A program made the translations under genes and the position numbers. The notes below the pieces were generated by a model. It had not been told where the DNA came from. It saw only the letters and a program-made list of their open reading frames with translations, and did not search any database. Below, piece after piece: positions 33,725 to 42,618 of a stretch of DNA of 64,000 nucleotides (positions are counted from its first letter, which is position 1; every line of letters begins with the position of its first letter). Origin of the DNA: an uncultured Rhodoplanes sp. (lineage in GTDB: Bacteria; Pseudomonadota; Alphaproteobacteria; Rhizobiales; Xanthobacteraceae); the NCBI GenBank assembly GCA_936924235.1, contig CAKZHN010000180.1:3075-67074 (forward strand), given 5' to 3'.

Positions 33725-35422
33725 TCATTGTGCAGCTTGCGCAATCGGCGCCGCCGGCACCGAGGTGAGGGTGACGGTCTGGCCGGCGAGCCGCGCCACT
33801 TGGTTGACGTGCCACTTCTCGAGCATGCCCGGGAAGTCCTCGCGCTGATGGGCGCCGCGGCTTTCGGTGCGGGCGAGGGCTGCTTTCGTCACGGTATGGG
33901 CGACCAGCAGCATGTTGCGCAGGTCGAACCAGTCGAGCCGCGCCATGTCGAATGGGCCGGTGCCGCCGAACGGACGCTCGCCGATTTCGCCGGTCATCGC
34001 GTCGATAGCTTCGAGCGCGCGCGTGAGCCCGTCACTGGTGCGCAGCGGTCCGACGTCGTCGGACATCACGGCCTGCAGCCGCGCCAAAAGCTCGGCGGAG
34101 TTCGGCTGGTCCTGCGGTCCTTCGCCGGAAAGAAGCTCGATGGTCTCGCGCGCCGCATCGGGCCTGGCCGGCACCGCGCGTACGGCCTTGGCCCGCGCCG
34201 CGGCGGTGCGGCCGGCCTGCCGGCCGAACACCAGCGCCTCAGTGATGGCGTTGCCGGAAAGCCGATTGGCGCCGTTGGCGCCGCCGACGGCTTCGCCGGC
34301 GACCAATAGCCCCGGCAATTCGGTCTGCATCCGCACGTCGGCTGCGACGCCGCCCATGTGGTAGTGCGCGATCGGCGCCACCTCGACCGGCATCTTCGTC
34401 AAGTCGATGCCGTTCTCGGCCAAGCGGTCGATCACCGGGCCGAAGGCCTCGCGCAGGCGCTCCTCCGGTACGTGCTGGAAGCTCAGGTAAGCGCCGCCGT
34501 GCGGCGAGCCGCGTCCGGCCGCGACCTCTTTGAGGATCGCGTAAGTGCCGAGGTCGCGGGTGATGATGTACTTGCCATCCTCGGCGACGCCGTAGCGGTC
34601 TGTGAACGGCTCCATGTCGCGGTTGAGCAGCTTGCCGCCGAGCTTGTAGCGGAACGGATCCCACATGATCGGGTCCATGCCGATCAGCCGCGGCGCCAGA
34701 TGCCCGATCGGGAAGAACTGCACGAACTCCATGTCGAGCACCGGAGCGCCCGCGCGCATGCAGAGCGCGTAGCCGTCGCCGCCCATGTTGCTCGACGCGC
34801 TGTTGCGGCGATAAAGGCGCGTGAGCCCGCCGGTCGCGACGATGGTGGTCTTGGCCGAGAACACCACCGGCTTGCCGCTGCCGGCGTGCCAGGCGGTGGC
34901 GCCGACGATCTCGCCGCCGTGCTTCACCAGGTCGACCACGCAGAGATCGCCCGACCGCGTGATGCCCTTGGTCTTGTGCAGCACCGTGCGCATGGTCTTC
35001 GACACCGCGGGGCCGGTGTTGAGGAAATCGACATAGACGCAGCGCGGCCGGTCATGGCCCGGCGCAAAGGCCGAGGTGATCTTGCCGTTGTTGCGCGCCC
35101 AGCCGACGCCCCAGGCGTCCAGTTCGCGGATGCATTCGGGGCCCTCTTCGCAGAGGAGCCGCGACAGCGCCTCGTTGCACAGCCCGCGGCCGGCGGTCAG
35201 CGTGTCCTGGTAGTGATGGCTCCAGTGGTCGGGTGCCTCGTCGCCCAGCGCCACGGCGACGGTCATCTGCGCCATCACGGTGGCGCCGCCGCGACCGATC
35301 AGGCTGCGATCGATCAGATGGACCCGGCAGCCGAGGCGTGCGGCTTCGATCGCGGCGTACATGCCGGCCGCGCCGGAACCGATCACCAGCACGTCGGTCT
35401 CGATCTGGGTCACGTCAGTCAT
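33725..35422 (-). CDS. FAD-binding protein of the fumarate reductase / succinate dehydrogenase flavoprotein family
   Basis: 565 residues. FAD fold: DVLVIGSGAAGMYAAIEAAR at the start, GRGGATVMAQ in place of the usual His-bearing loop (so FAD is probably not covalently bound), and the C-terminal motif GEAVGGANGANRLSGNAITE. The C-terminal helical domain is present. It pairs with the small ferredoxin downstream. Together they could oxidise or reduce an enoyl or dicarboxylate intermediate, but the substrate is not known. The start ATG 35422 is preferred to upstream in-frame starts because the FAD fold begins about ten residues later. Confidence 0.88.
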   Translation of the reverse strand: MTDVTQIETDVLVIGSGAAGMYAAIEAARLGCRVHLIDRSLIGRGGATVMAQMTVAVALGDEAPDHWSHHYQDTLTAGRGLCNEALSRLLCEEGPECIRELDAWGVGWARNNGKITSAFAPGHDRPRCVYVDFLNTGPAVSKTMRTVLHKTKGITRSGDLCVVDLVKHGGEIVGATAWHAGSGKPVVFSAKTTIVATGGLTRLYRRNSASSNMGGDGYALCMRAGAPVLDMEFVQFFPIGHLAPRLIGMDPIMWDPFRYKLGGKLLNRDMEPFTDRYGVAEDGKYIITRDLGTYAILKEVAAGRGSPHGGAYLSFQHVPEERLREAFGPVIDRLAENGIDLTKMPVEVAPIAHYHMGGVAADVRMQTELPGLLVAGEAVGGANGANRLSGNAITEALVFGRQAGRTAAARAKAVRAVPARPDAARETIELLSGEGPQDQPNSAELLARLQAVMSDDVGPLRTSDGLTRALEAIDAMTGEIGERPFGGTGPFDMARLDWFDLRNMLLVAHTVTKAALARTESRGAHQREDFPGMLEKWHVNQVARLAGQTVTLTSVPAAPIAQAAQ

Positions 35423-35513
35423 CGGCAGTCCAAGGTCATGCCGCAACCTAAGGCGACGGCCCCCAATCCGCCAGCCGTTCTTGCGCAATGCAGCAAGGCA
35501 GCGAGGTGTTCCT

Positions 35514-36848
35514 CTACTCGGGAAGCGGCTTGCCGCGCGTCTCCGGCAGGAACGGCGCGGCGACAAGGCTCAAAATGTAAACCGTTGCGATTGCGACCGC
35601 CGCGGTGCTGAAGCCGCCGAAATTCGCGATCAGCCAGCCGGAGATCAGCGGGCCGGTCCAGGCGATGAGCCGCGGCGTGTTGAACACGAAGGCCGTGGCG
35701 GTGGCGCGCACGCGCGTCGGGAACAGCTCGGGCAGCCAGGCCGCCATCCAGGTGTACTGGCCGGACACGAAGGCGCCGCTGAACGCCGTGGCCCACAGGA
35801 TGGTGACGAGGTCGTGGCTCCACAGGAACACCAGCGGCACCGACAGGAAGGCCAGCGCCACGTAGGCGATGGTGGTGGCCTTGCGGCCGTAGGCGTCGGC
35901 GAAGAAGCCGAAGGCGGCGTAGCCGATGATGGCCGCGCCGTTGTTGGCCATGGCGGCGTAGCTCGCCCATTGCTGCGCCGGCAGGCCGGCCTTGGCCGCC
36001 GCGGCGGCGACATAAGGCGGCGTCCAGGCCGAGATGCCCCAGAACGCAAAGGTGGTCGCAAGCGACATCAGGAAAGCCAGGATCACGCGGCGGCGGACCT
36101 CGGGCTCGGCGAACAGGTCGGCCACCGTGAAGCGCGCCAGCGCCTTTTCGCTCTCGTTCAGCGCGGCACCGCTGCGCTCGCGGGCGGTGGCGGCGCTGCG
36201 CTGCTCGTTGACGCGCTCCCAGCGCTCGGACTCCGGGATCGAGCGGCGAATCCAAAGGGTCAGCAGAGCCGGCACCACGCCGAGCAGGAACATCACCCGC
36301 CAGGCATGGGGGCCGACCGGATTGATGAAGAACCACGCCACTGAAGCGAGGAAGAATCCGATGCCGAACCCGCTCTGCATCAGGCCGACGCCCTTGCCGC
36401 GGTTCTTATCGGGCCAGAGCTCGGCGACGATCGAGGTGCCGGTCACCCATTCGGAGCCGATGCAGACGCCGACCAGGAAGCGCATGATCGCGAATGACCA
36501 CCAGTCCCACGCGAAGGCGCTGAGCCCCGTCATGATCGAATAGGTCAGGATCGCGAGCAGCATGGTGCGCTTGCGGCCGAGGTAATCGGCGATGATGCCG
36601 CCGACCAGCCCGCCGAGGCCCCAGCCGAGCAACGTGATCGCGATGACGATGCCGGCATAGGTCGGGATCTGCGGATATTGCGACGGTTCAAGGAGTTGGC
36701 GCAGCGCCACGCCGACCGAGATCACCAGCGCGTAGGTCTCGTAGCCGTCGAACAGCCAGCCGAGATTGGAGGCGATCAGTGTGTTCCACTGGCTCTTGTT
36801 GAGCGAGCGGTACCACGGCAGCGACGAATCGATGGCGACGCCCGGCAT
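35514..36848 (-). CDS. MFS transporter, metabolite:proton symporter type
   Basis: 444 residues with 12 predicted membrane helices. Family landmarks are FDGYETYALV in helix 1, the loop motif ADYLGRKRTMLL (G-x3-D-x2-GR-K/R), and FADAYGRKATTIAY after helix 7. The sequence resembles the aromatic-acid/sialate symporter groups. A long charged central loop (about 205-245) separates the halves. ATG 36848 follows GGGAGG. Position among catabolic genes suggests uptake of an acid. Confidence 0.92.
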   Translation of the reverse strand: MPGVAIDSSLPWYRSLNKSQWNTLIASNLGWLFDGYETYALVISVGVALRQLLEPSQYPQIPTYAGIVIAITLLGWGLGGLVGGIIADYLGRKRTMLLAILTYSIMTGLSAFAWDWWSFAIMRFLVGVCIGSEWVTGTSIVAELWPDKNRGKGVGLMQSGFGIGFFLASVAWFFINPVGPHAWRVMFLLGVVPALLTLWIRRSIPESERWERVNEQRSAATARERSGAALNESEKALARFTVADLFAEPEVRRRVILAFLMSLATTFAFWGISAWTPPYVAAAAAKAGLPAQQWASYAAMANNGAAIIGYAAFGFFADAYGRKATTIAYVALAFLSVPLVFLWSHDLVTILWATAFSGAFVSGQYTWMAAWLPELFPTRVRATATAFVFNTPRLIAWTGPLISGWLIANFGGFSTAAVAIATVYILSLVAAPFLPETRGKPLPE

Positions 36849-36943
36849 GGCGCACCTCCCTTGGCGCGCCTTGCGACGCGCGGTTCACTCCCCTTGCCGG
36901 ACGCTTTTTGTTTTAGACGCGCTTCTTCTTGAACGCCGCCCGT

Positions 36944-37432
36944 TCAGGCGGCGGTGCCGGCCTTGCGTTTCTTCGCAGCGATCTTCACCGCGTCCATCAC
37001 CTCGGGATAGGTGGCGCAGCGGCAGAGATTGCCGGTCAGATAGTGCTTGATCTGGTCGTCGGTCGGATCGGGATACTCGTCGAGCAGCTGGGTCACCATC
37101 ATGATGAAGCCAGGCGTGCAGTAGCCGCACTGGAAAGCGCTGGCTTCGATGAAGGCTTCCTGCACCGGGCTGAGCTTTTGCGGCGTGTCGAGGCTCTCGA
37201 CCGTCTGCACCTCCGCGCCGTCGACGAACGAGGCGAGATAGAGACAGCCCGACACGGCGCGGCCGTTGACGATGACCGAGCAGCAGCCGCACAGGCCCTG
37301 GCCGCAGCTTTCGCGCGCGCCGGTGAGCCCGAAATGCGTTTGCAGCAGCTCCACCAGGTTGTGGTGCGGCTTGATGTCGGCGGTGACCGGCGAGCCGTTG
37401 AGCGTGAAGGTGATGGTTCGTGCCGCGGCCAT
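36944..37432 (-). CDS. Molybdenum hydroxylase small subunit, two [2Fe-2S] clusters (CoxS/XdhS type)
   Basis: 162 residues. First cluster: ESCGQGLCGCCSVIVNGRAV, a plant-type motif; second cluster: QCGYCTPGF with GNLCRCATY, the alpha-helical domain. This is the standard small subunit of xanthine dehydrogenase-family hydroxylases. ATG 37432 comes one base after the large-subunit stop; an ATG at 37441 overlapping that stop is an alternative. It is the last gene of the G-M-L-S order set. Confidence 0.95.
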   Translation of the reverse strand: MAAARTITFTLNGSPVTADIKPHHNLVELLQTHFGLTGARESCGQGLCGCCSVIVNGRAVSGCLYLASFVDGAEVQTVESLDTPQKLSPVQEAFIEASAFQCGYCTPGFIMMVTQLLDEYPDPTDDQIKHYLTGNLCRCATYPEVMDAVKIAAKKRKAGTAA

Positions 37433-37433
37433 A

Positions 37434-39743
37434 TCACTCATCCTCCAGCGGCTTGCCCATCTTCGCGCGGATCGCGCGATAGACGGTCTCCGCTTTAAGC
37501 GGCATCTCCATGATGCGCACGCCGACCGCGTCGTCGATCGCATTGGCGAGCGCGGGACCGACGCAGAAGGTCGAGACCTCGCCCACGCCCTTGGCGCCGA
37601 ACGGGCCGTTCGATTGATCGTGCTCGACGTAGAGGCTTTCCAGATGCGTTGGCAGATCGTGGAAGCCCGGGATCTTGTAGTCGGCCAGCGACGCGTTGGT
37701 GACCTGGCCGCCATCGATGTACATCTTCTCGAACATCGTGAAGCCGAGATGCATCAATGCGGCGCCCGAGATCTGCGTCTCGACGCTCTTCGGATTGATC
37801 GCCTTGCCGCAGTCCACGACGTTGATCAGCTTGGTGATCTTCACGTGGCCGGTCTCGGTGTCGACCTCGACCTCGGCGCCCGAGCCCGCAAGCATCCAGA
37901 AAGGCGTGACGTTTGAGCTTTGGCCGGTGCCAGGTGCGGGTGAGACGTAGTCCGGCTTGTAGATGCCCGAGCCGATGACGTTGCCGGCCTGCATGCCGTA
38001 GCGCTTCTGGAACAGGTCGGCGATCGGGATGTTGGAGCCCTCAGGCTCGCCGACCTCTTTTGCCAGCGCTTTCAGCTTGTCGCGCGCGTCCTCGGCGGCG
38101 CGGCGCACCGCGTGACCCATGTGGAACAGCGAACGCGAGCCAAGCGTGCCCATGTCGTAAGGCGTCACGTCGGTGTCGCGTGGCGTGACGCGCACGTCCT
38201 CGGTCGGAATGTTCAGGACCTCGGCGACCATCTGCGCCATGGCAGTGTCCGAACCCTGGCCCATATCGACGGTGCCGCAATACAGCGTCGCCGAACCGTC
38301 TGCTGACACGTTGACGATCGCGACCGAGGTGGTGGGCGAGATCACCGCCTTGTTGGCGATGGCGAAGCCGCGGCCGCGCTTGATGTGGCTGTTGCCGCCC
38401 TTGTCGAACGGCTTCGACCACTCCATCCGTTCGAGAACCTTGTCCATCACCTTCTCAATCGGGTGGTCCTTGAGCATCTGGCCTGTGGCGTGCGGACGGC
38501 CTTCGCGGGCGAGGTTCTTCCGGCGGAACTCGACCGGGTCCATCTTCAGCGCCCGCGCCATCATGTCGGTGTGGCCTTCGTAGGCCCACACGAGCTGCGG
38601 CACGCCGAAGCCGCGGAGCGCGCCGGACGGCGTGGCGTTGGTGTAGAGCGCGTGGGAATCGATCCACACGTTATCGATGTCGTAGGGACCGGCGGCGGTG
38701 AGGCCCGACTTCTGCGTGACGCGCGGGCCGATGTCCGCATAGGCGCCACCGTTCCAGTACACCTCGCACTTGCGGGCGACGATCTTGCCGTCCTTGTCGA
38801 CGCCACTCTTGATCCGGAACGTAGAAGGGTGGCGAGTGATCTGGTAGAACATTTCTTCGAAGGTGTAGGCGATTTTCACGGGCTTCCGCGCGATCATCGA
38901 CAGGAAGAGCGCCAATGCCTCGAGCTTGATGTAGAGCTTGGAGCCATAGCCCGAGCCGAGATACGGAACCTTGATCCGCACCTTGTTCTCCGGCCAGCCG
39001 AGCAGGCGGGCGATCTCGGTGCGAACGAACGACGGTCCCTGCGTCGAATCGTAGAATGTGACGTGGGTGTCCTTGTAGTCACAGATGCAGGCGAACGGTT
39101 CGAATGACAGGTGCAGAACCTTCTGCGTCCTGAACTCGTGTTCGAACTTGTGCTCGGCCGCCGCGAACGCCTTGTCGAAATCGCCGCGGCGCAGGTTGTA
39201 GCTCAGCGCGACGTTGGTGTTCTTGGCGTCCTTGAGGTGCTTCAGGTCGGCGAAGGTGTGTGCAGGCTTGAGCTGCTCGTGAACGTAAATGTCCGTCGTT
39301 AGCGCTTCGACCTCGTCGTAGACCGCCGGCATCTCTTCATACTCGGCGGTGATGAGCTGCACCGCCTGCTCGGCGATGTGCGGGTCGGTGGCGATGACGG
39401 CGGCGACCGGCTCACCGACGAAGCGGACCTTCTCGTGAGCGAGGATCGGCTGGTCGTGGAAGGCCGGCCCGTAATAAGGGCTTTTCAGCACCTTCGACAC
39501 GTCTTCGACGGTGACGACGTGCAGCACGCCCGGAACCTTCTTCGCCGCGCTGGTGTCGACCGACTTGATCTTGCCGTGCGCGACCGTGCTGCGGAACAGC
39601 TTGGCGTAGACCATCCCCGGCACGCGCATGGTGTGGGTGTATTCGGCGCGGCCGGTGACCTTGTCGCGGCTTTCGAGACGGGGGACGGAGCGGCCGACCT
39701 CCGAGCCGACCTTGGCGCTGCCTGGATTGAGAGTTGCGACCAT
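37434..39743 (-). CDS. Molybdenum hydroxylase large subunit (CoxL/XdhB-like, not CO dehydrogenase form I)
   Basis: 769 residues. It carries the Mo-cofactor regions, for example TQGPSFVRTEIARLLGWPEN and KVPYLGSGYGSK, and GAKGVGEVSTFCVGPALANA containing the likely catalytic Glu near the C-terminus. Form I CO dehydrogenase has the active-site loop AYxCSFR; here the region reads GALRGFGVPQL, as in xanthine dehydrogenase-type and aryl-CoA reductase-type enzymes. The substrate is therefore probably a heterocycle or aromatic (acyl-CoA) rather than CO. Start ATG overlaps the FAD-subunit stop by one base. Confidence 0.93.
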   Translation of the reverse strand: MVATLNPGSAKVGSEVGRSVPRLESRDKVTGRAEYTHTMRVPGMVYAKLFRSTVAHGKIKSVDTSAAKKVPGVLHVVTVEDVSKVLKSPYYGPAFHDQPILAHEKVRFVGEPVAAVIATDPHIAEQAVQLITAEYEEMPAVYDEVEALTTDIYVHEQLKPAHTFADLKHLKDAKNTNVALSYNLRRGDFDKAFAAAEHKFEHEFRTQKVLHLSFEPFACICDYKDTHVTFYDSTQGPSFVRTEIARLLGWPENKVRIKVPYLGSGYGSKLYIKLEALALFLSMIARKPVKIAYTFEEMFYQITRHPSTFRIKSGVDKDGKIVARKCEVYWNGGAYADIGPRVTQKSGLTAAGPYDIDNVWIDSHALYTNATPSGALRGFGVPQLVWAYEGHTDMMARALKMDPVEFRRKNLAREGRPHATGQMLKDHPIEKVMDKVLERMEWSKPFDKGGNSHIKRGRGFAIANKAVISPTTSVAIVNVSADGSATLYCGTVDMGQGSDTAMAQMVAEVLNIPTEDVRVTPRDTDVTPYDMGTLGSRSLFHMGHAVRRAAEDARDKLKALAKEVGEPEGSNIPIADLFQKRYGMQAGNVIGSGIYKPDYVSPAPGTGQSSNVTPFWMLAGSGAEVEVDTETGHVKITKLINVVDCGKAINPKSVETQISGAALMHLGFTMFEKMYIDGGQVTNASLADYKIPGFHDLPTHLESLYVEHDQSNGPFGAKGVGEVSTFCVGPALANAIDDAVGVRIMEMPLKAETVYRAIRAKMGKPLEDE

Positions 39744-40612
39744 CAGTGCACTCCATCCTTGCCTTCCAGCGCCGCGCTGACCGCGCGCCGGACATAGACC
39801 CGCATCAATTCGCGCTTGTAGGGCACCGAGCCGCGGACATCGGCGATGAACTCGCATTCTTCGACCGCGGCGTCGCCGGCCTTCGCCAGCAGGTCGTCGG
39901 TGGCGGTCTTGCCGTTGATGACGGCTTCGGCGGCCTTGAGCCGGGTGGCCTTGTCGGTCGCGGCGCTCGCGACGATGCACACGTTCTTGATCGCCTTGCC
40001 GTCCGCCTCGACCACGGCGGCGACGCCGAGCGCCGGCCAGTCGTCGGCCGAGCCGGTGGTGACCTTCATGTAGGCGCCCTTCTTGGTGCCTTGCGCCGGA
40101 ACGAACACCTCGGAGATCAACTCGTTTTTCTCAAGCACGGTTTCGTAGTAGCCGGCGAAAAGCTCTTCGATGGCGATCTTGCGCTCGCCCTTGGGACCGA
40201 TGACGGTCGCGACCGCGCCGAGCGCCATCAGCACCGGCGGCAGGTCCATGTGCGGATCGCCGTGCGCCAGCGCGCCGCCGACGGTGGCGACGTTGCGCAC
40301 CCGGATGTTCGACAGCGTCAGCGTGGTGCGGGTGATGAGCGGAGTGATTTTCTTGACGTCGGCCGAGCGCTCCAGCGTGGCGAGCGTCGTCATCGCGCCG
40401 ATCTTCAGGCCCGAGGCGTCTGCGATGACCGAGGAGTACTTGCTCTCGATCTTGCGCAGGCTGACGAGTTTTTCCGGGCTGAACACGCCGGCCTTCATCA
40501 TCAGCATCAACGCGGTGCCGCCGGCGATCGGGCGGATCGTCGGGTCGTCGGGATTGAGCAGCTTGATCGCCTCCGACAGGGATGTCGGTTCGGCGAGGTC
40601 GAAGGGGATCAT
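39743..40612 (-). CDS. Molybdenum hydroxylase FAD subunit (CoxM type)
   Basis: 289 residues of the FAD-binding type 2 fold: RPIAGGTALMLMMKAG near residue 27 and NVATVGGALAHGDPHMDLPP near residue 108 are the two FAD-binding loops. It passes electrons from the iron-sulfur subunit to an acceptor. Its start abuts the stop of the CoxG-like gene and its stop overlaps the large-subunit start, so the whole set is co-translated. Confidence 0.95.
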   Translation of the reverse strand: MIPFDLAEPTSLSEAIKLLNPDDPTIRPIAGGTALMLMMKAGVFSPEKLVSLRKIESKYSSVIADASGLKIGAMTTLATLERSADVKKITPLITRTTLTLSNIRVRNVATVGGALAHGDPHMDLPPVLMALGAVATVIGPKGERKIAIEELFAGYYETVLEKNELISEVFVPAQGTKKGAYMKVTTGSADDWPALGVAAVVEADGKAIKNVCIVASAATDKATRLKAAEAVINGKTATDDLLAKAGDAAVEECEFIADVRGSVPYKRELMRVYVRRAVSAALEGKDGVH

Positions 40613-41071
40613 TTATCCTCCTGCGGGCTTTTCCGCGAACGCGGCTCGCAGCCGGCTCGCGAATTGCTTTTCCATGTCCTTGGCTTTGGAGCGCAGCACC
40701 GGCTGGCCGATGCTGCCGAGCTTGCCGGCCAGCGTCGATTCCACCGAATACGTCACCTTGGTCTCGTTGCCGGCGTCTTCCAGCCTGGTGATCGACTTGG
40801 CGGTGAGCCGGCCGACGACGCCCAGCGGCGTGCCTTCGATCTTGGCCTCGATCTCGGAGGGCTCCTCGGCGCGGGTGACCTCGACGGTCACGGCGAACTT
40901 GAACTTGAGGTAGGCGACCTTGGTCTCGAACACGGCCTCGTAGTGGGTCGGGTCGATTTCCTTCAGGTCCTGGACGCCGTCGACGAAGCGGACGAAGGAC
41001 ATGGGATCCCGGAGCGTCTTGTAGACCACGTCGCGGGGCGCGTTGACGGTGAATTCACCTGAAACATTCAT
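40613..41071 (-). CDS. CoxG-like SRPBCC-domain protein
   Basis: 152 residues. Start-domain pattern: MNVSGEFTVNAPRDVVYKTL, FVRFVDGVQDLKEIDPTHYE and the helix near the C-terminus. In CO dehydrogenase operons CoxG helps to bring the mature hydroxylase to the membrane. The order G-M-L-S here keeps it with its enzyme. ATG 41071 is used because the conserved fold begins there. Confidence 0.9.
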   Translation of the reverse strand: MNVSGEFTVNAPRDVVYKTLRDPMSFVRFVDGVQDLKEIDPTHYEAVFETKVAYLKFKFAVTVEVTRAEEPSEIEAKIEGTPLGVVGRLTAKSITRLEDAGNETKVTYSVESTLAGKLGSIGQPVLRSKAKDMEKQFASRLRAAFAEKPAGG

Positions 41072-41198
41072 GGGATACGCGAAATCCTGGATTATGCGGA
41101 AAGAGAAAAGCGCATACCGCACGCAAGGTCAAACGGCGGAGGCAGCGCCCAACGCATGGCTCTCCGCCGCATTTCGACGCGGCTTTTGTCGCGTGTCC

Positions 41199-42551
41199 TT
41201 AACGCCGCTGGCGGAGCTCCAGCACCCGGTCGACCATCTCGCCAGCTTGGCCCAGATAGTTGGCCGGGTCGCACAGCTTGGCGAGCTCGGCCTTGCTGAG
41301 ATGCTTGGAGATTTCGGCGTTTTCGGCGAGCAGGTCGGCCAGCGGGCGGCCGGTCGCAACCACCTTGCGGCAGATGTCATAGACGAGGTCGTGGGCGTAT
41401 TGCCGGCCGAGATACGGCCCGAGCCCCATCATGACCGCTTCTGAGACGATCAGCCCCTTGGTGATGTCGAGGTTCGACCGCATCTTCTTCTCGTCGACCT
41501 GCAGGCCCGAGACCAGGAATTTGGTCTGTGACAGGCAGCCGGCGGTGAGCGTGAAAATCTCCGGCAGCACGATCCATTCGATCTCCCACTGGCCGGTGGC
41601 GCGCTCGTGGTCCTGCTCCATGGCGTTGAGCAGCGCCATCACCTGGGAGCGCACCACGCCGGTCTGCGCCGTGATGTAGACGCAGGAGATCGGATTGCGC
41701 TTCTGCGGCATCGTCGAGGACGAGCCGCGGCCCTCGTGGAACGGCTCGTAGACCTCTTCCACCTCGGTCTGCATCATCAGCTTCACGTCATAGGCGATCT
41801 TGTTGCAGATGCCGGTGACGAGGCCGAGGAAGCAGCCGACCTCGGCGATGCGGTCGTGCACCGTGTGCCAGGCGATCTCCGGCTGGGCGAGATTCAGCTC
41901 TTTCGCCAGCTCGACCTGGGTGCGCAGGCCGTCCTTGCCGAGCGACGACAGCGTGCCGGCGGCGCCGCCGAACTCGAACACGAAGGTGCGCTCCTTGAGC
42001 TGCTGAAGCCGCTGCTTGTGGCGCTCGAAGGCCGCCAAGTACGTGGCGCATTTGTAGCCGAAGGTGATCGGCACGGCCTGCTGCAGGTTGCTGCGGCCGG
42101 CCATCACCGTGTTGCGATGCTTCTTGGCGAGGGCCGCAAGCGCATCGGAAATGTCGTTGATGTCTTTCTCGATGATCGCGAGCCCCTCGCGGATCTGCAT
42201 GATGGTGGCGCTGTCGGTGATGTCCTGGGTGGTCGCGCCCCAGTGGCACCACTCGCCGAGCCCGTCCTTGCAGAGCTTCACGAGCTGCGACACCACCGGC
42301 AGCACCGGGTAGCCGATGCGCTCGGTTTCGGTCTTCAGCTTTGCGATGTCGTACTGCTCGACTTTCACGTGCTTGAGGATCTCGTCGCAGGCCTCCTGCG
42401 GGATGATCTTCAGCCGCGCCTGGGCGCGAGCGAGGCCGGCCTCGAAATCGAGATACTTCTGGATGCGGTTGCCGTCGGACCACACTTGCCGCATGGCCTC
42501 GGTGCCGAAGATGTCCTTGAAGATGGCGGAGTCGATGGTGCCGGTCGGCAT
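41199..42551 (-). CDS. Fumarase/aspartase-superfamily lyase (adenylosuccinate lyase / carboxymuconate cycloisomerase type)
   Basis: 450 residues. The superfamily signature GSSSTMPQKRNPISC is intact, and the first two conserved regions are readable as HWGATTQDITDSAT and GRSNLQQAVPITFGYK (which carries the usual catalytic base region). Members cleave C-N or C-O bonds beside a carboxylate, or close lactones. In this catabolic setting a 3-carboxymuconate cycloisomerase-like or related role is more likely than purine synthesis. It lies between a CoA-transferase gene and the Mo hydroxylase set. Confidence 0.88.
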   Translation of the reverse strand: MPTGTIDSAIFKDIFGTEAMRQVWSDGNRIQKYLDFEAGLARAQARLKIIPQEACDEILKHVKVEQYDIAKLKTETERIGYPVLPVVSQLVKLCKDGLGEWCHWGATTQDITDSATIMQIREGLAIIEKDINDISDALAALAKKHRNTVMAGRSNLQQAVPITFGYKCATYLAAFERHKQRLQQLKERTFVFEFGGAAGTLSSLGKDGLRTQVELAKELNLAQPEIAWHTVHDRIAEVGCFLGLVTGICNKIAYDVKLMMQTEVEEVYEPFHEGRGSSSTMPQKRNPISCVYITAQTGVVRSQVMALLNAMEQDHERATGQWEIEWIVLPEIFTLTAGCLSQTKFLVSGLQVDEKKMRSNLDITKGLIVSEAVMMGLGPYLGRQYAHDLVYDICRKVVATGRPLADLLAENAEISKHLSKAELAKLCDPANYLGQAGEMVDRVLELRQRR

Positions 42552-42618
42552 GGAGGAACGCCTTTCTTGTACGAGCAGAGGTCCTTGGGCGGCATTCTCT
42601 TAGTATGCCGCCGCGGTT

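Noticed and set aside
37434..41071. Carbon monoxide dehydrogenase
   Set aside because: The gene order resembles cox operons but the active-site loop is GALRGFG and not the AYxCSFR of CO-oxidising form I enzymes.
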